A stretch of 64,000 bases of DNA from Blasia pusilla (Eukaryota; Marchantiophyta; Marchantiopsida; Blasiales): the NCBI GenBank assembly GCA_050084515.1, contig CM114274.1:15562001-15626000 (forward strand). Direction: 5' to 3'. The notes under the pieces were generated by a model. That model was given only the letters and a program-made list of their open reading frames with translations, made no database searches and was not told the origin of the DNA. Of this stretch, positions 33,367 through 44,659 are shown in pieces. Within the stretch, counting starts at the first letter, position 1, and every line of letters starts with the position of its first letter. A program made the position numbers and the translations under genes.

Positions 33367-34045
33367 TCAATGGTTGATGATCAGTGATGATGGTAAAGGG
33401 GTTTCCGAATAAGTAACACCCTCATACGCGAAAGCCCACACTGTAGCCAAGCACTCACTCTCATACGAGTTGTACTTCGCCTCTGCAGCGTTTTCCGAGC
33501 AGCTAGCATAAGCCACCACAAACTCTCTATACTCATCATCATGCTGGGTGAGCACCGCTCCAAGCCCCAACATGCTCCAATCTGTGTGCAACTGGAAAGG
33601 ACGCCCCTTGATTGGTCTCCTCACGATGGGCGCAGACGTCAACCTGTCCTTGAGCAACTGAAATGCTCGCTCGTGCTCATCCCCCCAGTGCCACTTGTGA
33701 TCCACCTTGGTTAGCAAGGTTAGCGGCTTCGAAATCGAGCTGAATCCCTTGACGTACCACCAATAGAAGTTTGCCAATCCCATGAATGCGCGAACACGAC
33801 TCACATCTGTAGGGCGTGGAATACATGAGATAGCCTCTACCTTTGTCCGTTGAACACCAAGGCTCCCTGGGTATATCGTATGACCCAAGTACTCAATCTG
33901 GTTGTAGAAGAACTTGCACTTGCTTGGGTGTAGCTTCAGCCCATGTAATTGCAATCATCCAAACACCTCCTCTAGATGTCGCTCATGCTCCTCAACCGTG
34001 GCGCTAAAGACTACAATGTCATCGATATAACACCTAGCAAAATCC
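33367..34045 (-). pseudogene. RT active-site remnant and RNase H, element 2
   Basis: Just after the methyltransferase, the frame CYIDDIVVFSATVEEHE (about 34030-33980) supplies the RT YIDD active site without any upstream RT. The thumb/connection follows (LHPSKCKFF, FMGLANFYWWYVKGF), then RNase H with HTDWSMLGLGAVLTQHDDE and YNSYESECLATVWA (33600-33430). The junction at about 34045 shows a direct deletion of the RT fingers and most of the palm relative to element 1, fusing the methyltransferase tail to the RT remnant in another frame. Confidence 0.85.
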
Positions 34046-35485
34046 CTTAACACCGATCCCGATCTCCCCTGGTCTATCCCGATCTCCCCTGGTGTATCGA
34101 TCTCCTCGGGTCTCGCCCCCAACTATTGCCTCCACCGTCTTGGTAGGCATGGGGCTCACCAACGCAACCGTTATGATCTGTCGCGATCTCATCCGACGCT
34201 GCTCAGCCACTCCCAAGCTGAAGATCCATGTCAAGCTGTTCAGGTCCATCGCTTTATCCAAGACATGGCCTCGTGATGCCTTTGATACTGACAGTAATGT
34301 CATCACTCTTGTGGGAAATCCTCTCGCCCGCTCTCTCTCGTCGGCGTTGAGCTCCACCAACCTCTGAACCTGGTCATCCCAAACCAAGCCAAGACCGGCC
34401 TCCTTGTATGCATAGGGAGCGGGAAAACTCTCAAACGTGGGAAAGGCTACCCGCGACCTGCTTACCGTGTTGACCACAATCAACGGTGGTCGATCATCGT
34501 GCCTCACTGCTTGTGAGTGAAGACCTGGATCTAGAATGGAATCCACTAACAAATGGGATGGGCACTCCACTCTCGCGTACGCCCTCCGTAACACCGCATG
34601 GGGCACCAAGTTGGTCCACCATAGACGCGGGCGATGGGCTCTAGAACCTGCACTCGCCGCATCCAAGAACATTGTTGGGCCGATCCAAGCACGCACCTGA
34701 TTAGCACTCGTCACCACCCGTGACCTGGAGTCTCCTAAGATCGAAACATTCTCCAGAATGTAGGTTGTAGAATGAGACTGGTGCTCTTTTAATTGCCGTA
34801 AGACCCTCAACATCTCCCAAAACAACCTGGACCGAGTGTCAGCCAACCCGCTGCCTCGTCTAGCACTCGATTGGCCATGACATGGCCAACCGGCAATGAC
34901 CAAATCAATGAACCCTACCCGCTCTAAGTCCTGCGCCCCCAGCAACAAAATATCCCTCGGTAGGGAACTCTAGTACCCTGGTACCGCGAACGCAGACAAT
35001 AATTTGGGAAAACGTAGGCGTAACTGCGCCACATGTCGTAGTGAGACACGCCTTGCAACATCATCACTCTCCACGTACAAGTACTGCTGTACTGGCACTC
35101 GTGCCTGCAAAGCAACAGCTAACCCGGTGTTAATCCCTCCAAAGAGATCTAACACTCGAATATCCCCCTCCAGGGTACACCACACAATGGATGTGGTATC
35201 CAAGGGTGTCATCGTAGCACTCCTTGCTACCTCGGGTTCCTCAAACCTGTCATGCTCCAGTGCAAACGCCTCGCTCCATGCGGTCTGCACGTGATTATCT
35301 ACCAATTGTCGAAGCCCCTCAGTCAAGCACCAGAGCATCATCTCTCCTCCACGGAATGATGCGGCTACCGTAACACTCCTCTCCATAGAAATGTCAGGAA
35401 CAGGAGTATCCTTTGCATGGACATGCCCCTCAATCAAATCACTAGACCAAGTGATGGCACTGCTAAATGCTGCTAAGGTCGCCAT
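34034..35485 (-). pseudogene. retrotransposon-encoded C5-cytosine DNA methyltransferase (DNMT3-like), element 2
   Basis: This is one frame of about 480 codons broken by a single TAG (34970-34972). Motif I VLDLFGGINTG maps to 35155-35132 and onward. Motif IV GWPCHGQS has its catalytic Cys codon at 34882-34880. Motif VI ENV is at 34753-34745. The motif VIII-like AGSRAHRPRLWWTN lies at about 34660-34615. The C-terminal ERERARGFPTRV and KAMDLNSLTWIFSLG lie at about 34340-34215. All the sequence hallmarks for SAM binding and nucleophilic attack are present. It should methylate DNA, probably de novo given the resemblance to DNMT3/DRM. The tail has short GDR-rich repeats (about 34110-34050). The stop lies between motifs I and IV, where element 1 reads CAG. 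Confidence 0.9.
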
Positions 35486-35639
35486 CTCTCTTGGCTATTG
35501 CTCGATCACTGCACCTGCAAATCAAACGGGTAATGAGCTAAGGCGCCCATCACCTGACGTCTCCCAACGGGACCACTGGTGCACAATCTCTAGGCCCACC
35601 CGGACCGGCTACTCGCTCAGGTGCCCTCTCTGGTCCTGA

Positions 35640-36948
35640 GTCCAGACGTAACTCAAAATATAAATTGAAATACGTGGCGTGTGTTTGACCATACCTCTAA
35701 CAATAGTCACACTGATAACCTCCTAGTGTAGCACCATTTCCTCCTCCATGATAAGGCACACGTCCATGACCCTGACGAGTGCAATCGCACTGATGATGGG
35801 CTCCACCACATGACCAACAAGTAATAGTAGGCGGTTTGACCTACCTCGCCATGTAGCCGTATATGAAGACGACGCTCTGGATGATGGGCTCCACCACATG
35901 GCACGGCTCCCTTATGAAGGTATCCTCCCTGAGGTCGTGGTGCCATAGTCAACCTATCTCGGAGTCCACGTTGCTGCACAAGTAGTGCAAGCAATCGTGA
36001 TTGCTCTTGCCCAAAACCCATGGTGGCTACGCTCTCCTTGGCCATATTGCGATCAATGTTCTCGGCGGTCCTAAAAACATCTCTCAACGTACGGGAGGTT
36101 TTCATAAGAAGCACCCCCTCCCGCACCCGTGTCCGCAGGGTCCGGTCCAACATCGCGTACCATGATTGGATAGCGTGAGCCTCTGTCACCCCGTGAGTGA
36201 TATTGATCAACTGGCGCAAGCAAGTGTAAGCCTCACGCAGACTCTCACCCAGGCGCCTTTGGAAGTCGTAGATGCTCCGCAACTTGTCCGTCCGTACCCC
36301 TTGGTAGCTCGCCCTCAACTCAGCAAAGAACTCAACCATAGGGTTGAACCTGGGACAAACCCGACAAGACGGTGCAACTGCTCCCATGCGAGTGACCCCT
36401 CCTAAAATGTCACTAGTGGAAGAGGAAGTAGCCTCTCCTGACTCCTCCTCCTCATGTGGAAACGGCTCCATCCATGACACATAATGTGGGTCATAGTAGA
36501 GCCTCCATGCCTTGATCTCACGTGCATATCTCTGAGAGAACTCATGATATTCGTCCATGGGCGCCCCCTCTAAATGTTGGAGCATACCGTTCCATGCTAT
36601 AAACGGGTTGAACTCTCTAGAGTTCATGGCCCCCTGGGAGTTGCACCAACTCCTAAACTCTGCTATGAAATCGTGCAACTCAATCGTGCCTAGTGCACCT
36701 GAAAACCTACGGGGTCCTCTGCCTTGGTCGTCCATCTCGTACGCCCAACTGGTAGGACCACTTACAATGTGTGGCGATGTGCTCACAAACTCCTCTACAC
36801 ACTCCTCCTCATATGAAGATGACACAAAAAGAGATCAAGGTGGTCTCTCACGTGGAGACCTTCGAAACCTCGCACCACTTTGGGTAAACCCTCTAGAGCT
36901 ACTCTCAAGTCCACTACCTCGACTCTCAAAATTTTGAAAGGACGCCAT
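35640..36948 (-). pseudogene. gypsy gag, element 2
   Basis: The probable start is ATG at 36948-36946 (MASFQNFESRGSG), with one stop at about 36840 before a frame of 372 codons opens. The middle holds the capsid-like helical region (RFSGALGTIELHDFIAEFRSW; LRSIYDFQRRLGESLREAY). After a frameshift near 35840, a zinc-knuckle-like CWSCGGAHHQCDC appears, and the motif CGGAHH occurs twice because of a short duplication. Gag forms the particle and binds RNA. The protease expected downstream is missing: the frame passes within about 150 bp into the methyltransferase. Confidence 0.75.
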
Positions 36949-38677
36949 GATGGCCCTCGTGCCCCTTTCACAGAATCACTATCAACCTCATGAGTAATCC
37001 CTCAATCACTCATCCCAAATATGCGGCACTCGATCTACACTCTTCCTTCCCGAGACGTGTAACGTGCGGCAACAAGCAGCGTGGTGCCGCAAATCGACCA
37101 TGCTATCATCTCATCGACAACCTACCCTCAACTCCAAACATCCCACACAGGTCTATGTCCCCTAAACCACATACATAAATGATGCTCTCAGCATCCACAC
37201 AACCCAATATCCCCAAATAAACTACCAAAATCCCAAAATCCCTCACGCGTGCAGGGTAAAGGACCAAAACGGGTAACCTGAACACATGTCGATGTCGCTC
37301 CTCACCAACAGCAAATCTCAACCCCAACTCGGTCATGGAGACAACTCCTCCAATCAGCAAGTCATACTCCTCCCATCGATCTTGCTCAAAACTCCTTGAT
37401 AAAGCGGTGTTTCTGGCCGAACGGTGCAATGTTGCAAGCGGCACGGAATGGCTACGAACGGCACGGCCCTCGATGGTGGGATGCGGCACTTGGCGGAATA
37501 TCCTCATCAATCAACAATAAACTCACACTATGTTCCATAAAGACGTTGCGACTCCACGATTGAGACGGTGATGGTGCGACCCGCAGCGCACGGCGAAGAA
37601 TGTCGGCGGCGTTCTGCGCTCGGGCGTCGCGCACGGTACTCGATTGTCGTCGAGCAGCTACCAATCACAACATAGGAGCATGAAATCAAAACTCAAACAC
37701 CATAACCGGAGGTCATCTTCCATCACTCGTTGATGACAAAACTTTGATGACGGTGGCGGCCAAAACAAAGTATGTGGTGGCGACACGTCAGAGAATCAAC
37801 AAACGTCCTGGAAGACCCTCCACTCCGTAATGGCGTAAATGGCAACCAAAGGGTGGACAACGGCCGAATGCGGCTCTCAGCAACGCTGAGCGATAGCAAT
37901 GGCCGACGGTGGCTGGTGGACAGTGGATCGTTGACGTTGACGGTTGACCTTTGATAGCGATGACGGACCGTTGACGATGACGGTTGATCGTTGACGGTGA
38001 CGGTTGATCGTTGACGGTGACGGTTGACCGTCGACAATGATGGTTGATCATCAACATTGATAATTGACCATCAACGGTGATGATTGACCTTTGACCGATG
38101 ACGGTGACGGCCGCCGCCAGCGTGGCGGCTGGTTTAGGGTTTGAACAATTTAACCCTAAAAATCGCCTAGCAATGGCAAGTTTGCAAGATTGACCATAAC
38201 TTTTTACTTGCAACTCCAAATTGCGCACCATTTATTACAAAACGTGTACAGCTTCACGATCTACAACAACCTCCAAAAATATTTGGAATTGGACATTCTA
38301 GTAAAAACTGATGGAGACTGTTGTAAAGCCCAATGTCTCTTTCTCCTACACAAAATTTGGCAGCGCTTCCGCGCTGATTTCTCCCAACCAAAAGGTAAAA
38401 CCTATAAAAATACAAATCAGCAATCTACATGGTGCTCCCCAGAGTACCGGTATGGGGGAACCCACCCCCATAATCAATCCCTATTAGAAATTAGGCAGCG
38501 CTTCGCGCCACTCTTCCACACGAAAAATCGGCAAATGCAAAGAACAATCAAAGCAGCCCTTGCTCCGGTGAGCACTCCCATGAGCCGCTCAACGGGGAAC
38601 ACGGTCCCCAATGTGCAAAAATAGCAAGTGACCAGCGAGCTCCCCCATGAAGCTCTCTCACTCTCGCATTCTCTCTT
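36949..38677 (-). other. 5' leader of methyltransferase-gypsy element 2
   Basis: About 1.7 kb lies between the 5' LTR and gag, long for a gypsy leader. It is GC-richer than the surroundings. A minus-strand open frame at 37510-37106 has no recognised domain. It contains a 21-bp minisatellite (37930-38110). A primer-binding site could not be assigned with confidence next to the LTR. Confidence 0.45.
37930..38110. repeat. minisatellite, about 21-bp unit (GTTGACGGTGACGGTTGATC)
   Basis: Seven or more imperfect units built on TTGACGGTGACGGTTGATC lie in tandem; later units drift to ATGATTGACC forms. It is within the leader of element 2. Confidence 0.85.
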
Positions 38678-39092
38678 TGTAAAGTAAGATCCAATCTCTC
38701 TCTACACCATCTCACACCATAGCTCTCAAAGGTGTGCACTCTCTCTCATGTCAAACCAAACCCACTCTCCTAATGAGAGGCTTGGGCTACACTCACAAGG
38801 CAAGGGATCATAGCTCCGCCGCCTTATGCCAAGAGGTTCAACAAAGACAGAATGAGCTCTCAAGCTCTCTCTCCATGGTAACCTATTCTCCTAGTTACCT
38901 CCTTGGCTCTTGACGTGATGTAGGAAGTCAAGGGCCACTTACCAAAAATATAAAGTTGATCATATACTGAAACGAAAGGAAAACCTGCTCTCTCAGGTTT
39001 CCCGAGGCCTCAGCTGGTCATCCTCGACCTACTAAGCCTATCCTCCACTACTCACGAAGGCGCTATACTAGATCTCACTAAAAGACGTGACA
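38678..39092 (-). repeat. 5' LTR of methyltransferase-gypsy element 2 (Y segment only, 415 bp)
   Basis: It is a direct repeat of 30738-31254, sharing GTAAAGTAAGATCCAATCTC at one end and AAAAGACGTGACA at the other. It lacks two internal stretches present in the other copy (one with CTTGAGGTATACCC, one with AATATGGCTCC). On the minus strand it begins TGTCACGTC, directly at the satellite border. Confidence 0.75.
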
Positions 39093-41890
39093 CATAAGGT
39101 TTTTTCATTTTTTATCTTGTCCAACTTTCATATCTTGAAGTGAAAGTTTTCCCACATGGTGTCCAAGCTGCATAAAACACTCTTGCCAAGTTTCAAGAAA
39201 ACTTGAGTTGGGAGCAAAACCTCAAAAATCAGTAAGTCCTTTTTGGACTTTTTAGAAATAAGGTTTTTTTATTTTTCATCTTGTCCAAATTTCTCATCTT
39301 GAGTTGAAATATGGACCAAATGATCTCTAAGGTGCATCTCGCACTCTTGCCAAGTTTCAAGCAAAATGGAGTTGGTAGATTGATAGAAAAACCTCAAAAA
39401 TTAAAATGTCCTTTTCCGACCGGAACTATCAAACCTTAAATAAAAATTGGGTTTTTTCATTTTTCATCTTGTCCAAATTTCCCTTCTTGAGCTGAAATTT
39501 GTCCCACATGGTCCCGAAGGTGGATTTTCCACTCTTGCCAAGTTTCAAGCACAATGGAGTTGTGAGCAAAACCTCACAAATTAATAACTCCTTTTGGGAC
39601 CCGAACCGTATATTAGACCTTCTATAGAAATAAGGTTTTTGCATTTTTTATCTTGTCCTATTTTCTCATCTTGAGCTGAAATATGGCCCAAATGGTTTCC
39701 AAGGTGCATCTAGCACTCTTGCCAAGTTTCAAGCAAAATGGAGTTGGGAGGAAAACCTCAAAAATTGGTAAGTCCTTTTTGGACCTAAACCATGAGGCCT
39801 TCTATTAAAATAAGGTTTTTTCATTTTTCATTTTGTCCAAATTTCTCATCTCAAGCTCAAATTTGGCCAACATGGTCTCCAAGGTGCATGTTCCACTCTT
39901 GCCAAGTTTCAAGAAAATTGGAGTTGTGAGTAAAACCTGACAAATATTAATAACTTCCTTTAAGACCTGAACCATCACACCTTCTAAAGAAATAAGGTTT
40001 TTCATTTTCATCTTGTACAAATTTCACATGTTGAGCTCAAATTTGGCCAACATGGTCTCCAAGGTGCATGTTCCACTCTTGCCAAGTTTCAAGAAAATTG
40101 GAGTTGTGAGTAAAACCTGACAAATATTAATAACTTCCTTTAAGACCTGAACCATCACACCTTCTAAAGAAATAAGGTTTTTTCATTTTTCATCTTGTAC
40201 AAATTTCACATGTTGAGCTCAAATTTGGCCAACATGGTCTCCAAGGTGCATGTTCCACTCTTGCCAAGTTTCAAGAAAATTGGAGTTGTGAGTAAAACCT
40301 GACAAATATTAATAACTTCCTTTAAGACCTGAACCATCACACCTTCTAAAGAAATAAGGTTTTTTCATTTTTCATCTTGTACAAATTTCACATGTTGAGC
40401 TCAAATTTGGCCAACATGGTCTCCAAGGTGCATGTTCCACTCTTGCCAAGTTTCAAGAAAATTGGAGTTGTGAGTAAAACCTAACAAATTAATAACTTCT
40501 TTTTGGACCCAAACCACACACCTTCTAAAGAAATAAGGTTTTTTTCATTTTTCATCTTGTACAAATTTCACATGTTGAGCTCAAATTTGGCCAACATGGT
40601 CTCCAAGGTGCATGTTCCACTCTTGCCAAGTTTCAAGAAAATTGGAGTTGTGAGTAAAACCTAACAAATTAATAACTTCTTTTTGGACCCAAACCATCAC
40701 ACCTTCTAAAGAAATAAGGTTTTTTTCATTTTTCATCTTGTACAAATTTCACATGTTGAGCTCAAATTCCCAACATGGTCTCAAGGTGCATGTTCCACTC
40801 TTGCCAAGTTTCAAGAAAATTGGAGTTGTGAGTAAAACCTAACAAATTAATAACTTCTTTTTGGACCCAAACCATCACACCTTCTAAAGAAATAAGGTTT
40901 TTTTCATTTTTCATCTTGTACAAATTTCACATGTTGAGCTCAAATTTGGCCAACATGGTCTCCAAGGTGCATGTTCCACTCTTGCCAAGTTTCAAGAAAA
41001 TTGGAGTTGTGAGTAAAACCTAACAAATTAATAACTTCTTTTTGGACCCAAACCATCACACCTTCTAAAGAAATAAGGTTTTTTTCATTTTTCATCTTGT
41101 ACAAATTTCACATGTTGAGCTCAAATTTGGCCAACATGGTCTCCAAGCTGCATCCACCACTCTTTTCAAGTTTGAAAATCTAAAAACCTAAAAAATTGGT
41201 AAGTCCTTTTTGGACCCAAACCATCAGATCAGACCTTGAACCAAAATAGGGTTTTTTTTAATTTTTCATCTTGTCCAACTTTCCCATATTGACCTGAAAT
41301 TTGGTGCACATGGTCCAAGGTGCATGTTCCACTCTAACTAAGTTTCAAGAAAAATGGATTATGAGCAAAACCTCACAAATTAAAATGTCTTTTTTGGACC
41401 GGAACCATCAAACCTTGAATGAAAATAGGGTTTTTTTTCCATTTTTCATCTTGTCCAACTTTCCTATCTGGAGCTAAAATTTAGCCCACATGGTTCCCAA
41501 GGTGGATGTTGCACTCTTGTTGAGTTTCAAGCGAAATGGAGTTGTGAGAATAACCTCACAAATTAATAACTTCTTTTTGGACCCGAACCATTAAACCTTA
41601 AATGAAAAGAAAGTCTTTTCATTTTTCATCTTGTCCAAATTTTCCATCTTGAGCTGAAATTTGGCCCACATGGTTTCTTAGGTGCATCTAGTAGGCGTGC
41701 CAAGTTTCACCCAAAATGGAATTGTGACCAAAACCTCAAAAATTGGTAAGCACGTTTTGGCCCAGAACCATTAAACCTTCAATGAAAAGAAGGTTTTTCC
41801 ATTTTTCACTATGTCCAACTTTCCCAAGTTGTCTTTGTAGCACCCTTTTCAAAGTTTTAAAAAAAATGGAGTTATGACCACGAGCTCAAA
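39093..41890. repeat. tandem satellite array 2 (about 181-bp monomers)
   Basis: About 15 monomers. Between 39840 and 41150 successive copies of CCAACATGGTCTCCAAGG recur at 40045, 40227, 40409, 40589, about 40768, 40948 and 41129, so spacings are 180-182 bp. The inner monomers are almost identical; those towards both edges (39100-39800 and 41180-41890) are diverged, the usual pattern of homogenisation in the middle of an array. The monomer length is close to nucleosome-scale plant satellites. Confidence 0.93.
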
Positions 41891-42127
41891 AATCACACTT
41901 ACTAATTTGACTTTCAATGTAAAAATCAATGCTTTATTAGGATAAGCGAGAAGGTTATAAAAAGAAATGTCATAAAAATGACATTCTTACAATAGTCAAC
42001 ACAAAACAAGTTTGCTAAAACTATCTATTAATCTATCTCACTAAATTCACTAATTAGTCTTCTAGTTTAGGTCTATGGTTGGGTCTGGTGGATTAAGATG
42101 TAAGCGGTAATTTGACGGCTCAATAGC
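41891..42127. other. boundary between satellite and hAT transposase 1
   Basis: AT-rich and non-coding. It may contain the 3' end of the hAT element, but terminal repeats were not recognised. Confidence 0.35.
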
Positions 42128-43059
42128 TCAAAGTCGGGTGGATCGGCGACGAGTTCCGATTGTAGTTGTTTCATCATCTGAGGAAATATATGAACTATCC
42201 ATGCCATGATTGATCGGTTGAGATTTTGGAACCATAGGTATAAGAGCATCATTATCATTAGGCTCATCAACTAAGTCCACCGTTTCAATGCTCAAAGATT
42301 GTGGAGGAGTATCCCGCATAGATTCACTAGACTCGGTGGAATAATTCTGAACTCCTACTGGTGCAAAAATTTGAGGGTTATAGGTTGTATTAGGAGAAAT
42401 GTTGGGCAAATTGGCTTCCCTTGAAGTCCTTTGCTGTTGCTCTTCCTCGTGCTCTCGAATCCAATGTTCCATTTCAGCATCATCTTCGTCTCTTCCAAGC
42501 CCCTCGGATTTAAAATTTTCAGTGTTGCCGATATGATATCCTCTCTCCCTTTGATGCCATGAATTCTACATATCACATCCACCTCCTCTAGTTCCTCATC
42601 TTGCAAGTCAAGATTATCTTCATGATTACCATCACGGTTTCTTGCATGCAAGCTAGATTCACTGCCATCTTCTACTACCCTTCTAGCTTGTTCTTGTCCA
42701 TCCCTTTCAAAAAAGTTTTGCTTGTACAAGAGTGATTGTCTTGATTTTTGAGAAACACCCTTGTCTCCAAACAGTAAGTTTGTGTAGATGTACACCAAAT
42801 CCCTGGCACGCTTGTTGGTCAATTTATTCCTGTGTTTGTTGTGGATGAAACCATAACTACTCCAATTTCTCTTCGCTGAAGAAGATGAAACCACTTGTGC
42901 TGAAATGGACTGAGCCATAGAGCGCAATGTTGGTGCACTTTGACCGTGTATGCTCCACTTATGAGAGGGGCCAAGTGAATCAACAAATTCCCTACCAAAC
43001 TCATCCTTAAATATTTTGTGATGGTTCACAATGTTGCCCAACTCTTGCAAGCAAGTAGC
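42128..43059 (-). pseudogene. hAT transposase 1, C-terminal part
   Basis: The minus frame holds SSSAKRNWSSYGFIHNKHRNKL and KRARDLVYIYTNLL (about 42895-42785), the classic C-terminal dimerisation region of plant DUF659-type hAT transposases. An acidic region and a Ser-rich tail follow, reached through a frameshift near 42480. It is separated from its N-terminal half (47590-49345) by copia copy C. The coding frame closes exactly when one copy of the 5-bp GTAGC duplication and the insert are disregarded. Confidence 0.85.
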
Positions 43060-43450
43060 TATTGGATTCTCAACATCCACTCCTCCGAGCACCATTGATT
43101 TGATCGGCCCCCTTGTATGAGGAGAAGCCTAGATCGATGGTTCCGACTTAGATGTCGAAGGAGTCATAGTAATATGACATAGGTGGTTTTGGAGTAAGCG
43201 TTACTAGGTTTATCTAACCTATATTGCAAAGGTAAAATTTTTCTATTAATAGAAACAAATAAAAATAGGTAAAACCCTAGTTTTCCCGAGTAGTCAAATA
43301 GTCGGAGCCGTAAGCGGAAGCGCATTCTCGTAATCAGTTATCTCGATTCCAGGTTCCAGAAAGCTCTTACGTGAGTGCACGGACGGACTAGGCCACCGTA
43401 TCTCTAAGTTTTGTAAAGATTTCAGTGATTTAGTCACCGCTTTTCTCACA
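43060..43450 (+). repeat. 5' LTR of copia copy C
   Basis: 391 bp. It differs from its partner LTR (47180-47589) by many small insertions and deletions rather than mainly by substitutions, for example GTAATCAGTT against GTATGTCGAGTT. Confidence 0.9.
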
Positions 43451-43462
43451 TGGTATCAAAGC
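43451..43462 (+). other. primer-binding site (initiator tRNA-Met type), copy C
   Basis: TGGTATCAAAGC, adjacent to the LTR end; one base from the TGGTATCAGAGC found in copy D. It would prime minus-strand cDNA synthesis. Confidence 0.85.
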
Positions 43463-43520
43463 ATAGGTTTTTTCGATTTTGTATCTGGCGATCTAGTGTG
43501 TTTGCACAAAATCTTGAGAG

Positions 43521-44420
43521 ATGGCTACTTCTTCGTTAGTTCGTGCTCGCCCTCCTCCATTTGGGTAAAGGGAAGTTAGATGGGTCTAACTATACGTTGT
43601 GGAAGTTCAAAATGAGAATCTGTTCTCGAATCATTTGAGATCGGGGGGAAACCCACAGGATCGATTCAAATCCACAAGCTAGTTTGAGTTCCCAAGTTCA
43701 TCTTCATCGGGGATATCGATCCTGTTGTATTATTGGCATGGAGACGCACAAACGCTGATGCTCTATATGCTTCTCACATGTAATCGATCTCATGACTCTC
43801 ATTCAACATACAACCAAAGGCGTGGAACATTTTGAAGAATCATGAAACGAGGAATGAGACCGGAGAATCACTAACGTCGAGAAATTTTCAGAAGGAGAAA
43901 GCGCGGAGCAATTTTTGACAAGGATCAAGAATCTTCAAGATCAGATGGCGTCGTGGGAATTTCAAAGTCTAGCGAAGATTTGGGAGTGCATAGGATTTTG
44001 CCTCAAGGTATGACGGTTTGTCCTGCAGTGAATACTCAAGTAAGACCCACGGTTACTTTTGAACAATTTAGTGCAATGTTGGTAGAAGAGGAAATGCCCT
44101 TCAAAGCAAAGAGGGAAGTGAGCATTTCTCCAACGTGAGAGAGGTAGAAATCAGGACAGTTCAAATGTCAAGAAGAAATTTCCAAGAAAAGCCTTCAAAT
44201 GCTTTTATTGTGGTAAGCTAGGTCATCTTATCAAAGATTGTAGGAAGAGAAGTCGGGATGAGAAGAACGGTTGTTTAAGACCTAAGAAAGTCTGGAAATT
44301 TTGTAAACTGGGAGAACATGAAGTAGATGCTTGGGTAGCAATAGAAGAGTTCTGCAGGTAGAACATACCACTAAGACAAGGAGTGAAGATGCATGGGTGC
44401 TCGATAGTGGAGCATCTAGG
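43521..44420 (+). pseudogene. copia gag and protease start, copy C
   Basis: ATG at 43521 (MATSS). The gag motif GKLDGSNYTLWKFKMR follows (after a frameshift), then the CX2CX4HX4C zinc knuckle CFYCGKLGHLIKDC at about 44200-44241, and the protease active site DSGASRHMT at about 44402. Multiple small deletions break the frame. Compared with copy D, several short segments of gag are missing or replaced. Confidence 0.85.
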
Positions 44421-44659
44421 CATATGACCAATCATAAGGATTGGTATCAGCTCCTCTGACCTCTCTAGAGCCCATCGTTATTCTTTTGTTGGGAATAATG
44501 CAAAGTGCCCTGTAGAAGGAAAGGCACAATTTCTTTAGTCTCACAAAAGGAGATGAAAAGAAGTTAAGCGATGTCTATCGATCCTAAAAGAGTTGAAGCA
44601 TAATTTTTTCATTTTTATTTGTGATCGTGACCTAGAAGTCTTTCATTGAGGATGCCAAT

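Larger units (their letters stand above)
30738..39092 (-). mobile_element. Ty3/gypsy element 2 with DNA methyltransferase and PHD finger
   Basis: On the minus strand the order is 5' LTR (39092-38678), long leader with a minisatellite, gag, methyltransferase, truncated RT, RNase H, integrase, PHD finger, polypurine-like tract and 3' LTR. Compared with element 1 it lacks the protease and the first part of RT but keeps gag and the integrase C-terminus. The element sits inside a 181-bp satellite array: satellite resumes at 39093 in nearly the same phase at which it stopped at 30611. No clear target-site duplication was found. It is non-functional because of the RT/protease deletion and in-frame stops. 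Confidence 0.85.

Noticed and set aside
34092-34367. Plus-strand frame opposite the methyltransferase
   Set aside because: Shadow of the minus-strand methyltransferase, whose motifs are conserved between two copies.
39429-40020. Minus-strand open frames of about 71 codons within the satellite array
   Set aside because: They recur with the 181-bp repeat unit, have no domain and arise from the tandem repeat itself.
39093-41890. Regularly spaced repeats considered as a CRISPR array
   Set aside because: The whole 181-bp unit is repeated with no unique spacers, and the DNA is clearly eukaryotic; it is a satellite.
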